Source: Cryphonectria parasitica EP155 (lineage: Eukaryota > Ascomycota > Sordariomycetes > Diaporthales > Cryphonectriaceae). Taken from it: a DNA stretch of 64,000 bases. The notes beneath the pieces were generated by a model, which saw only the letters and a list, made by a program, of their open reading frames with translations, was not told the DNA's origin and made no database searches. The translations under genes and the position numbers were made by a program. The stretch covers positions 930,001-994,000 of the forward strand of contig NW_024468919.1 of assembly GCF_011745365.1 (NCBI RefSeq), in the 5' to 3' direction. This document shows positions 1 through 9,319 of the stretch, piece after piece (the stretch's first letter is position 1; each line of letters opens with the position of its first letter).

Positions 1-1109
1 CATATTAGAACGGTTATACTATATTATGCTCAGAATTCTGTACCCTATTGTAAGAGTACTAGTATTGATAAAGAAATATCCGAATTGCTTAATTTTCGAT
101 AGAGTATAAATTGTCGAACTATAGACTGTGTAAGCTCAAGTCATAGTGATGAATATGTGTATCTATAACTTGTGGTTCCTGAACAGCTTGAGAAGATCTG
201 ACAACTTCCAAGGTTGATCAGAGCATGATCTCCGCCGCTAATTACTGTAAGCCGGCACTACATGATGTGTCTCTCCCTCTCTGTGAAGTAACTGCAATTG
301 TTGAAGGTGGCAAGCGCTGTGGCCTGTGCAGGTTTCGTGAGAGAAACAATATGGCAGTAAAGAGGGCATATGCACCCCTCGGTTGTGTGACGAAGAAGCA
401 GTCGGATACAGATCCAGGCTGAGTCGGAAGGTAGACATTGCTTCTCCAGGAAGACCCACTAGGTACTAACCAGATATCCCATAATCTCCCTCAAGTCCAA
501 GGAGACTTGCTGAGACTAGAGTCGAGACTACGAGAGCCAAGTTCTGTCCGAGGAAGAAGACTACGACCGTCAAGCTTTATCTCACTATTACGTTTATACC
601 ACATCGCCATGAAATATGTAACACCCTTTTTTTCTCTTTCTTTTTTTTCTCTTTCAGCTTGTCAATATCGCTCACAAGCTTTTGTTTGAGGGCTCTTTAC
701 AGAGCTGACCTGCGACGAACCTGAGACGAAGCCAACCTTGCCTCAAGGAATCCCAGTAGAAATCAAGAAACGAGGGGGAAAGCCTTATTCTTGATAAGAA
801 GAACTGAAAGGCAGCGACAAGACTCCAGAGCGTAATCTAAAGTGAGAGATACAGGTGCAAATCAAGCCAAAGTGTTCAAGACAATCAGTTCCAAATCCAA
901 CCAATAACAATTAGGTTCCGAAATTAACAATATTGGTGTTGATATATAAGTTCTCTATCTATTTGTTCTAGCTTTATGCTAGCTTCCACACTGATAGGAC
1001 TATAGCTAATGATCTGATCGTTTTTGTTATTCAAATTATATATTTAGTTTCGATTTCTTCTATTGAGGACTACACCGAATAAATAGCGTAAAAGGTGCTT
1101 GCTGATATT
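1..1109. other. No gene recognised
   Basis: AT-rich sequence with only short ORFs in conflicting frames. No domain, splice structure or tRNA-like fold was recognised. It is probably old transposon debris, given what follows, but no specific family can be supported. Confidence 0.5.
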
Positions 1110-1114
1110 AAAGC

Positions 1115-1351
1115 TGTAGAAGGCACTCTATGGTGTACTACAAATGGTATGAGGGAAGATAGTTCTTCAATTAATCTATCTCAAGGCACGCTGTTGCCAA
1201 TTGCCTTTCTATAGAGCCAGCAATTGGCACTAGTCCCAACTAGGCTGGCGTACCTGGCGACTCACTGCCCTTCCATTGAATGGCCCAGGCCAGTGAGTCA
1301 GGGTGGCCAGCCAGGCCTCATTCACTTGAGGCCCCTATGGCCACTGTCACA
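1115..1351 (+). mobile_element. Solo LTR, family 1, with 5-bp TSD
   Basis: The 237-bp sequence starts TGTAGAAGG and ends GTCACA, the TG...CA form of an LTR. It is flanked by a perfect 5-bp duplication AAAGC at 1110-1114 and 1352-1356. Its sequence matches the reverse complement of 6848-7102 along most of its length. The other copy has a CTATATAG box, whereas this copy keeps only a weak TCTATAGAG. A TGAGTCA motif lies at 1294-1300. No internal region adjoins it, so this is a solo LTR left by LTR-LTR recombination. Confidence 0.85.
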
Positions 1352-1627
1352 AAAGCGGTCCTAAAGGAGAGGCGAGAGAAGGGACGTGGTGTTTGAGTTT
1401 ACCAAGGTTTACTAAGGAACATCCGGTAATTACTAGCTACCACGAAGCTCCTAAACGTTATTGCAATCGGGGTTTCACATTGCTACATAATAGACATCAA
1501 TAACAGGATCAGCGTTATCTCCAACGACTGCTGACTGGGAATCCGGGCTATAATCAAGGAGTCGGCTACAAGGACAGACGAAGCAGGTACGTCGGCCCTG
1601 GCGCGGCGCCTTCGGCGAGTACATAAC

Positions 1628-2200
1628 ATGTACTATCCGCTCGGTAATATGCAGCAGCAGAGACGAGAATTACTGGGGCCGACGCCGCCTGTGGCCGATG
1701 TATGCTCTATTATCGATGAGGCAGCTGAATACGCCGTGCTGATAGCCGAGGAAGCCATGTGGAACTCGGCTGTGCATTATCCCCTTATGCAGCTGGCATT
1801 ATATGGCGAACGACGGCAGAGGTCGACATGGCGGCAACCACAGTGTCCACGCGAAGGCGGCCTCCCCGCAGTCTCCATCAGGGTTGCACAGTGCACGACC
1901 GCACGCATTACCCGTGAGTACCTGCCTGCAGTCGAAACGTCGGGCAAGCAAGTCGACTTCTGCTTCTATATGCAGATAGATGCAGCTACACAGCAGCGCA
2001 TCGATGCCATGCACGCTTCGCTGCCGCTGCGGTCTATCAATCACACAGGCCTCGAGGGCCTTCTCGGTCGCCCTATTGCCCTCAGCTGCGAATCTAAGAA
2101 GCTCGACTCAGATGGCGGCGCCACACAGGCCAAGCTCCAGATAGGTCTGTAGCATGCAGCACAGTAGAAGCTTCTCAAGCGCCTGGTAGCGTTAAGGTAG
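1628..2200 (+). pseudogene. PD-(D/E)XK nuclease-like protein, broken by two nonsense codons
   Basis: The frame is open for 174 codons from 1628, then continues through two TAG codons. The translation has the layout I associate with a fungal PD-(D/E)XK nuclease-like family (the PF20516 type): a helical N-terminal part (AMWNSAVHYPLMQLAL), a KQVDFCFYM strand carrying an Asp, then RPIALSCESKK carrying the E-x-K pair, then a strand and helix LQIGL-stop-HAAQ-stop-KLL. Relatives normally have Trp at both stops, so both look like TGG to TAG changes, G to A on this strand and C to T in a CpA context on the other. The true 5' start is unclear. Function in this family is not established; no neighbour gives a pathway. 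It is treated as a dead accessory gene of the transposon-rich block. Confidence 0.6.
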
Positions 2201-2770
2201 TCGCAATATAGTAACGCTCACGACCAACAACAATCGCAGCTGTCCCAGTCTTAGCAACTACCAGCTTACCTGCCTGCCGTCCTCATTTCTGGCCACAATT
2301 AGACTTTTACAGCTACAACGCAGCTCCAAGACAAGACAGTAAGAATCTGGGCTCTTGCCCAGTCTCTATTCCCAAGTGCAGATACAGGCATACATATCTA
2401 GTCCAGCTTGTTAATATCAAACTGCAATAGGTTTTATAGACAGAGTATCCATTCGGACATACTCGCAATATAGTCGGTATTTATAATATCATCTGCAGCC
2501 TGCAGAGGCTGCAATCATGGGCCAGTGATGAGTACTGGCTGTAGTACCAGATACGAGTTTTAGGCTTGTCCGAGTAAGTACCTTGGTGCCTATATAGATA
2601 CTTGGAACGCGGGTCCGGTGAGACCCTGAAGACCTTCAACGGACCCGGTACGGATAACCTCCGGGGAATTGGCGTTAGGAGGCGGGCGGAGTACCTAGGT
2701 ACCATGTGTGAGACGGCTTTGGAATAGCAGACGTATAGCTGCTCGGCGCATAATTTCCCGGGCTGACGAC
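2201..2770. other. No gene recognised
   Basis: Short conflicting ORFs only. The segment next to 2,770 may hold further decayed 3' sequence of the PUS3 relic, but I could not read it with confidence. Confidence 0.4.
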
Positions 2771-2774
2771 ACTG

Positions 2775-3400
2775 AGCTTGAGAGAGAGAGTTAAGTAGTG
2801 GCGAGAAAAGCCGCTGCGTGAAGACATAGCATTACTGCCTCTCGCGACAGCTGAAGCGCGCCAAGAACTCAGGCGGCGGGTTCGGACAACGCGTAGGCCT
2901 TGATGTCGGGGGACAGGACGCTGTTGAGCACCCTGTAGCACTGAATCTCTTGCTCCACAGGAAACAGTGTATTGTTGTCTTCCTTCTGTGGTTCTTCTGG
3001 TAGCGGCTCCTCGGTCAATATGGCATCCTTTCTGTCACTCTTACTGCCCTCTGCTGTAGATATACCACCTGCCTGTCCCTCCACGGCAGCAGCCATCATC
3101 CCCCGCGCAGGCTTGTTGCTCCTCAACCGCAGGCCGTCCGCCCGCCATTAAGGGGAATCTCACAAACATTCCAGTTGACCTCGTGCGGCCTCTCCGGGTT
3201 AGGGAACACGAGTCACGCCCGCACAAGTCACGCCCGCACGAGGGCCTTCCACAGCTCCTCCTTGAGGGTTGATAGGCTGCCTGACGACTGGTCTTCGAAG
3301 CCGTTGTAGTTCGTGCCAACGTATGCAAGCTTGAATGCTATGAAGCGTGTTGTGTACTTGGAAGGATCCAGGAGCTTGGACTTTTTTGGCCTTCTTCTTG
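2775..3400 (-). pseudogene. tRNA pseudouridine synthase (PUS3/DEG1) relic
   Basis: On the minus strand the translation carries a string of motifs in the order known for fungal Pus3/Deg1, the enzyme making pseudouridine 38/39 in tRNA anticodon arms: LDPSKYTTRFIAFKLAYVG with TNYNGFE, then LKEELWKALVRA, then RLRSNKPA, an acidic linker, VEQEIQCYRVLNSVLSPDIK, then PNPPPEFLARFSCRERQ-stop-CYVFTQ. These lie in at least two frames and include in-frame stops, so the gene is dead. The catalytic GRTDRGVSAF-type segment is not readable between about 3150 and 3240. The N terminus and the C-terminal half are missing. A functional copy is expected elsewhere in the genome, so this looks like a captured or duplicated fragment of a housekeeping gene inside transposon-rich DNA. 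Confidence 0.75.
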
Positions 3401-4083
3401 GCGGGCTAGTCTATATCGCCGCCCTCTTGAACGAGGAGAGCTGTGGCGGTTGCTGGTGCTGTGGGTTCTATGAGGCCGCTTACGGGTGGAGATCCGAGCT
3501 GGGGGTGGCCGCGATCCTTTCCGAGTACATACCTGCGGCAGTCGCGCAGGAGGCAATAGAACTGCCTTCGGCCGAATTCTGACCAGACGCTGTGTGGTCG
3601 AGAACGATTGAAGGCGGCAAAGGGAGGAGTCATGGTAGGCTTAGAAAGCACTCGCAGCGTCAAGGAGGCTCCGCTACAAGTCTATCAGAGGCTATGACTG
3701 CAGAAGCGTCAAGAATTGTGGGGTGAAGAACGAGGTGAAGATTGTAACACTGCAGGGCCAAGAGCAGATCAGGGACTTGAGGGAGATCTGCTGGGTCATT
3801 AGCAGCTAACAAACCGAAATACCCATACACACAGCCGAGGCGGCGGGTGATACGGGTTGACGGTGATAGCGTCCCAAGTTGAGAAAGAAGTAGTGGGTCA
3901 GGATGCTAAATTCCTGCTATTTGAGATCCCTTCTGCTGATCTGTTGGTAGGACACGCTGCTGTCCAAGACGCGATATCGACTTAAAATGCTCAAGAGTAT
4001 TAGCAACATTATCAGCATAATGGTGAGACATAACAGTGATAATATAGACTGACCTGGTAGCATATATAGCCTGTTCGTAACCT
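3401..4083. other. No gene recognised
   Basis: Mixed sequence with an open 89-codon plus-strand frame (3313-3582) overlapping the PUS3 relic on the other strand, which looks like a shadow. Nothing else could be supported. Confidence 0.4.
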
Positions 4084-4167
4084 CAGTTCGTTGGCCTCGT
4101 GGCTTTTCTCTTCATTTCTCTTTTCTTCAGCGCCAGCATACGAGTCCTTTTGCCCTTGCATAGAATC
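4084..4167 (+). mobile_element. Fragment of a Copia-type LTR 3' end
   Basis: The stretch CCTCAGTTCGTTGGCCTCGT and the following CT-rich run, up to TTGCCCTTGCATAG, match the last ~85 bp of the 163-bp LTR of the Copia element at 16107-21575 (16187-16269), with scattered substitutions. The 5' half of the LTR is not recognisable. It is a truncated relative of that LTR family. Confidence 0.6.
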
Positions 4168-4340
4168 ACTATCAAGGCCTTATATCACTATCGATCGCTA
4201 TCTACTATCCTCTCCTCCATTCTCTTCTTCTCTCTTATTCTCTTTCTCTTTTATATGCTTCCCGAAGAGACTGGCCTTATATGAAGCTGCTGCATTCGAC
4301 AGTTAGAGGTATGGAGACCGCTTCCTTTCCCAACGCTTTC

Positions 4341-4800
4341 TTACATCATCAGCACCAGGTAGCTCTCGTTGCTAACTATAGACCCCAGTTCATGGCCAAG
4401 CTGGCCCGCTACTGCTTGGCCGTCCTGGTCTGCTCCTAGAAACGGACGCTGCCTAACAAACCCAAGCTCAAGGACGACCTGACCTACCTGTGAGACTGCA
4501 ACCGCCACCCCCCTTTCCTGAACGCCTACCTTAACCTGACCTTCTCCTCCTGCAGCGTCCGCATAGACGGGACCTGTAAGCGTCGTTGAGACAAGATCAG
4601 CCGCCAATCTGCTGGCTACTGAACCGACGCAGGGCTGTCGTCACATCAACCCGTTCGACGACCCTTACCGCTTCCAGTCTTCAACCACACTCAAGATCAC
4701 AACATACCTCCTCCTCCTCCTCCTCCTCCTCGCAGCTGTCTACCTCCTTCTCGCAGCTCCTAAAATCCCACGGACTTTACACAGGGCTCGTCGCGAGAGC
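4341..4800 (+). other. Unassigned decayed coding-like stretch with CTC microsatellite
   Basis: One plus-strand frame reads protein-like (for example FMAKLARYCLAVLVCS, then LNAYLNLTFSSCSVRI) but is interrupted by several stops. I do not recognise the family. A (CTC)n run occupies about 4710-4731. Confidence 0.25.
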
Positions 4801-4910
4801 CAGGAGCAAGGGCTGCAAAAAAAGAGGCGCTCAGAGGAGTCAGAAATGGGGTTTCAGCATGTTTGAGCGGGACACCTCCTGCGAAGTCAGAGCGTAACAA
4901 GGTCAGCTAT
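4800..4910 (+). mobile_element. Fragment resembling the 3' region of the hAT element
   Basis: The run from the poly-A block (CAAAAAAAGAGGCGC) through AGTCAGAAAT, TTTCAGCA, TTTGAGCG and GTCAGAGCGTAACAAGG parallels 44650-44740 just downstream of the hAT transposase, with many substitutions. No transposase sequence accompanies it, so this is a truncated relic of a related hAT element. Confidence 0.5.
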
Positions 4911-5480
4911 TCATTATCATTCAACTCTATGCTAGCTGGACTACTTGGCCAGATTTTGTTACTATCACCATATCTCAACAAGCATAAATACTGTGCCTCT
5001 CTGAGCCAGAGACCTTCCTAACGACGAGCACGACGACGGCTGGACACTGGTAACAAATGGCGCCCGCGACCGGAGTAAGCTTGCTTACGGAGGCTCCACG
5101 GTTTTTGATAAGTATTAAGACAAGCTTCAGCCTTCTTGCTGGAGGCAAGGCGATGCCCAGAAAACAACAGGCCCTCCTTCACATACTTCGCGACCAGGTT
5201 CAAGGGGTCAGTTGTCGCAGGTCCACAGAGCGCTGGGTGCGATGTTCTATGCATGGTATATTCTGAGATCTTGGTACATGACGATCTTTGTTCCTCTTGA
5301 TCCAGAGCTCGTCTACCACCATCCACTGTCTCCTGCACCCACAGACCCCTGCCATCCTCAACCTTTTCTTTCAACCACCACATTTCAATCATCAGGACCT
5401 CACTTTCTGGTCGCATTTTCAGCTGTTTTTCAACGCTAATCATCAAATTTGAACCGTCTATCGCGATTTTCAAGCCCAAG
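4911..5480. other. No gene recognised
   Basis: A 158-codon minus-strand frame (5018-5494) spans most of this stretch but shows no recognisable domain and ends where the next gene begins. It was not accepted as a gene. Confidence 0.4.
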
Positions 5481-6760
5481 ATGACCGATTCCAAGGTTCC
5501 CGATGTTGTGGTGCAGGCCCACGATAGCCCTATTGCAAGCGAGATCGTGGTGCAGGCATCTCAGCCTGGCAAGCCACCTTCAGCCTTCCCTTCACCAAGT
5601 TATCAAATTGACAAGCTCGAAAAACGCAGAAGCTGATACTTCAGACAACTCTGATGCTTCAAATGATCCCCAGGGCGGTCCGTCGCCTGAAATTGGCTCT
5701 CCCATACCTTCTGGTACGTCCTCAATTGACGCATCTTTGGTGAGGATTCTCGTGCTGACACCGGTAGAAACAGGCAACTTGGACAGCACTGAAAATGAGA
5801 GTCAGGAAGTCAAGTATGGAAAGGATAGTTGGCCCATCCTGCCTCCGAAGTCCCCCTATAAGGCGTCCAGTGCGCAGGCTAAGCGCTACAACAGTGAGAT
5901 TTCATACTTGCGCTTGAAAGCTTTGTTCTTTGCTCATATGCTCAAAAAGAACAGTTGCATACAGAAAAGCGGTTGAACTAGCGATGATACACGCCAAGCA
6001 AAAGGGCATCGACCTTCCTTCGAAGTTTACGCGTACTTTCAACGACCCTGTGCCCCCTAATGTGTCCGCGTCTCTTCGCCAATATTATGTGCCCAAACTC
6101 CCGGCTTTGGCTCGCGGGCTGAAATCTCTGGGCTCAGATGTTTGGGAATTCATCCCTGAGGAGGAGCTACAACAGGCAGGAGATGATACTTTGGCTGCGG
6201 ACGAAATTCCCCACAAGACGCTCTCAAAGAAGCGCAAGAGAAAGGATGTTCCGAGTGTTCCTGAGTCCTCTCTGCAGTCACCCCCGGTACCGACCCCGAC
6301 CACCATTAAAAAGGGCAACGAGTATATGCCTTTGGCGAGCCGCAAGAGCCATCTTTATGCAGGAGAGCGATTTGTTCCTTGTATTCAATGCGTCAAAAAT
6401 GCGGCTGGAGGAAAGAGTCTTGGGGTCTGCATAGGAACTAAAAAGCAGGGTACTAAGCGCTGCGAGTCTTGCATCGAAGGAAATCACAAGTGCGAGGCTG
6501 TCCTGCAGGTCATTTTGCCTTTTGCAGACTTGCTTCTGGGGACGTGTCTGGTGCTTGGTTTGAAGCATATTGACAAGGTCCTCATCAGCAATGGCACTAT
6601 GGATCGGGCGCGCACAGCTTAGAAGGTTGCGCTCGCTTTATACGAAGGTGATATGTTTCCCGAGAATGGGGAGGAGATTGAAACGCCCACCGCGTCTCCC
6701 AAAGTCAGTTTCGAAGCGTATTTTCAGTCGACCTGTCATACAGTCCAACCCCAAGGCTGA
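5481..6760 (+). pseudogene. Cysteine-rich hypothetical protein, frameshifted
   Basis: Reading starts at ATG 5481 (MTDSKVPDVVVQAHDSPIAS) and continues as one protein only if the frame shifts near 5610, near 5940 and after about 6610. The middle part (about 5970-6330) has a basic patch KKRKRKD and Ser/Pro-rich linkers. At 6370-6510 it carries a Cys-rich module: CIQC, a single Cys, then CESC and a further Cys six residues on. This spacing resembles short cysteine modules in uncharacterised fungal proteins often found near transposons, but I cannot name the family. The tail around 6625-6760 (EGDMFPENGEEIETPTASP) is acidic. An intron could explain one of the shifts; three are unlikely. A nucleic-acid-binding role is only a guess. 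Confidence 0.45.
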
Positions 6761-6847
6761 GCCGATTACTCCGGTCCGGTCCCACAGAACCTGGCATTCA
6801 GAGCGCGTGGCTAAGAAATTAGTATAAGGGATTTATTGTATTGCAAA

Positions 6848-7102
6848 TGTGGCAGCAGCCATAGGGCCTGAATGAAATGTGAGGCCCTAGGCCAGCAGTC
6901 ACAGGAGATAGTGACTAACCCCTTAGCCATTCACTGGGCTAGGGCAAGTTGTGAGTCACTGGTGTTTCTGTCCCAATTGGGACTAGCGCCTACTGTCCCT
7001 TTCTATATAGACGGGCAGTTGGCAAGGCGCCTTTTTAAGATAGAAAGGAATGAATTATCTTCCCTCCTACCATTTGTGAACCACCATAGTGTGCCTTCCA
7101 CA
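6848..7102 (-). mobile_element. Solo LTR, family 1, with 5-bp TSD
   Basis: The 255-bp sequence reads TGTGGAAGG...GCCACA on the minus strand and matches 1115-1351 in opposite orientation. It is bounded by a perfect GCAAA duplication at 6843-6847 and 7103-7107. A CTATATAG box lies at 7003-7010 and TGAGTCA at 6952-6958. The end of a Copia RNase H frame lies only about 65 bp to its right, where a 3' LTR would sit. The perfect TSD argues for a solo LTR; chance identity of a 5-mer is the alternative. Confidence 0.75.
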
Positions 7103-7164
7103 GCAAATGAAATTTGGGCTCAATTGCTCATTAGTTTAGGCATTTTCGTACTGTAGAAATGATA

Positions 7165-8540
7165 AAGGAAATTAACCCTCAATCTTGTGTTTTACATCTT
7201 GAAGGTTTAAGAAAGCCCTGAAGTGTTCGAACTGCGCCCGTGACAGATTTTTGGTGAGCCTATCTACAGGCATTTGGGCATTGCGAAGGTAAGTGACCTT
7301 GAAAGTCCTCTTTTTGAACTCCTGTTTCAGCTACATTTGGTGTACATCAATATGGCGAGGTTTTGTATTCTTTCATGCTCAGAAACTACCAATCTGATCG
7401 CTTGTTGATTATTACAGTAAATATTCTAAACGTTTCCCAGGTCAAGGCTGATATTATGGAGCAGCTTTTTCAGGGCGATCGTCTCTTTGGCTGTGAGCTG
7501 AAGACAAGCAGTTCAGCTTCTGTTGATACAGTTGGCACAATTGCTTGCTTTGAGGCTTTCCAGCGGACCGGTCCTCTGTAAAGTGATATGAGATATCCTT
7601 GAGAGGACTTCCTGTCGCTCGGATTATCTGCAAAAGAAGCGTCCCCAGCAATAAGCAAAGCCTGAGCATCCTTGTTTTGTGCCCCCAACTGAATGCACAT
7701 AAATCTTGTTGCGCAAAAGTACTGGATAACCCGGTTTGCTGCTTGAAGATGTGCTGGCCCAGGGTTTGTAAGCAATCTGGAAAGCAGGGCGCAAGCAAAC
7801 GCTATATCTGACCCAATTATGATAGCAGTATAAAGGATAGACCCAGTCTTTTCTTGGTACAGCTTGATTTCTACCTTTGATGCTTGTCCCTCCAACTTCT
7901 CGAGGTTCTTAAGGCTCAAAGAGATATATAGCAAAATAGCTGGGTTGTCTGCAAGGCCGAACCTGCTGTCATTCCGTCAACGTACGCATCGTGAACCCAG
8001 CAAATGGTGCGCTTAGACCGATCTACGATGACGCTGACGCCCAAAAACCACTGTACTGGTCCTTGTTCCTCGATTTCGTAGTGGGCCAACAGTCCTTCTT
8101 TGAGTGCATGGGCTTTGGAGTGCGCCTCTTTTGGGTAAATCAGGAGAGTATTATCAATATAGGAAAGAAGCATGATTCTCTTGCTTACGCTCGTGAAGAG
8201 GCACGGCTTCTCACAAGACTCTTGCAATCCCCAATTTTTGGATTATGGCACACAAATCTTTGAACCATAAGAAGGGCGAGTCTTTCAACCTATAAAGTGC
8301 TCTCGAGTAACTAACATTTCCCTTCTTCCTCAAATCCTGGTGGCAATCCGCAGTAAACAGGCTCTTCACTTCTCTAAGCTCGTTCAGAAAGGCACCCGTC
8401 ACATCTATCTGTTTGATTTCAAGGTCCTGATGTGCTGCAATAGTCATGAGGATTCGAAAAGAAGATGAAGCCAAAGTCGCTGCGTAGGATTTCTTCAGAG
8501 TGCTTGCCTGTTGAAGGTCTCTCGTATACTGATTTGCTCC
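7165..8540 (-). pseudogene. Ty1/copia pol fragment (reverse transcriptase and RNase H)
   Basis: Minus-strand frames in order: start of the Copia reverse transcriptase (ASSSFRILMTIAAHQDLEIK, then QIDVTGAFLN), ALYRLKDSPFLWFKDL, the active-site region YIDN near 8150 where YVDD is expected, GPVQWFLGV, then RNase H (GDASFADNPSDRKSSQGYL, WKASKQAIVPTVSTEAELL) and its C-terminal tail ending near 7165. Stops and frame changes interrupt it. Gag, protease and integrase are absent, so the element is truncated on its 5' side near 8540. The second catalytic Asp of the active site is Asn. Confidence 0.8.
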
Positions 8541-9020
8541 TTGAAAGAGGTCAAATGACTGTTCTTGTCCAGCTTATATATGGGAATGAGTGTATTGACT
8601 GCGCTGAAGAGGAAAGGAAAGGAAGGAAAAGAAAAGAAACACAGCTGACTAACTGAGGCTATAGACAGAGGGTGCCTGGCGATAGTGCGGCCAGTGATTC
8701 ACTGGCCTCGTACATTCAGGGCATACAGCTAGATGAAATGGCAGGAGCTTTGCTCGACCAGTGCGGTCCTGGTCAATAAAGATACTCCCTATAATAACCT
8801 ATCGCTTTCGAAGCCTCTGGGTATAGTCTGGAGTGATATTGGCGCTGATAGCGATATATTTATTAGAAAAGCCACCCTCGAGGAGGCCGGTGATGATAGA
8901 ACAGTCTCCATCGCTAAGCCGTAGGCCAGGCATTGGTCCTAACAGGGCCTAACCACCATCTCGATTCGCAGTACTCAATTTCAGTGCATTGAATAGCTTC
9001 AATGCCGGACGACGAGGGTA
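8541..9020. other. No gene recognised
   Basis: No coding signal. A near-palindrome GGCCAGTGATTCACTGGCC near 8693-8711 resembles the palindrome at the start of the Copia LTR, and may be another LTR scrap. Confidence 0.35.
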
Positions 9021-9153
9021 GGGGGTAGCCAGGCAAGGAAGTTCTTCAAAAGTCGAAGCAAAAAAAGGGCGTTTTCACGAGCCCGTAAATCACACGCGTT
9101 TTGGGTGGAGAAGTTGGGAAGTGCAAAAATACAGTAGGTCCGTCCACCTGAAT
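9021..9153 (+). repeat. Left arm of a 133-bp inverted repeat
   Basis: Aligned by hand to the reverse complement of 13561-13693, 115 of 133 bases match without gaps; 14 of 18 differences are transitions. The inner edge (…TCCACCTGAAT) is sharp, whereas weak similarity trails outwards beyond 9021. The arm contains TACAGTAGGTCC, which resembles ends of fungal Tc1/mariner-type elements or MITEs. Confidence 0.75.
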
Positions 9154-9319
9154 AGAACAAGGCTGTATATCATAACCTGCTGTAGTTCTGCACAGGCCAC
9201 CATGTCTGGGTTGTGTCATAACCGGCGCCAAGACAGCACACCATTCTACGATATCCTTTTTATAGACGCGCTTGGATTATAAGTACTCTCGCACAACTTA
9301 TCTATTCCTATATAAAATA

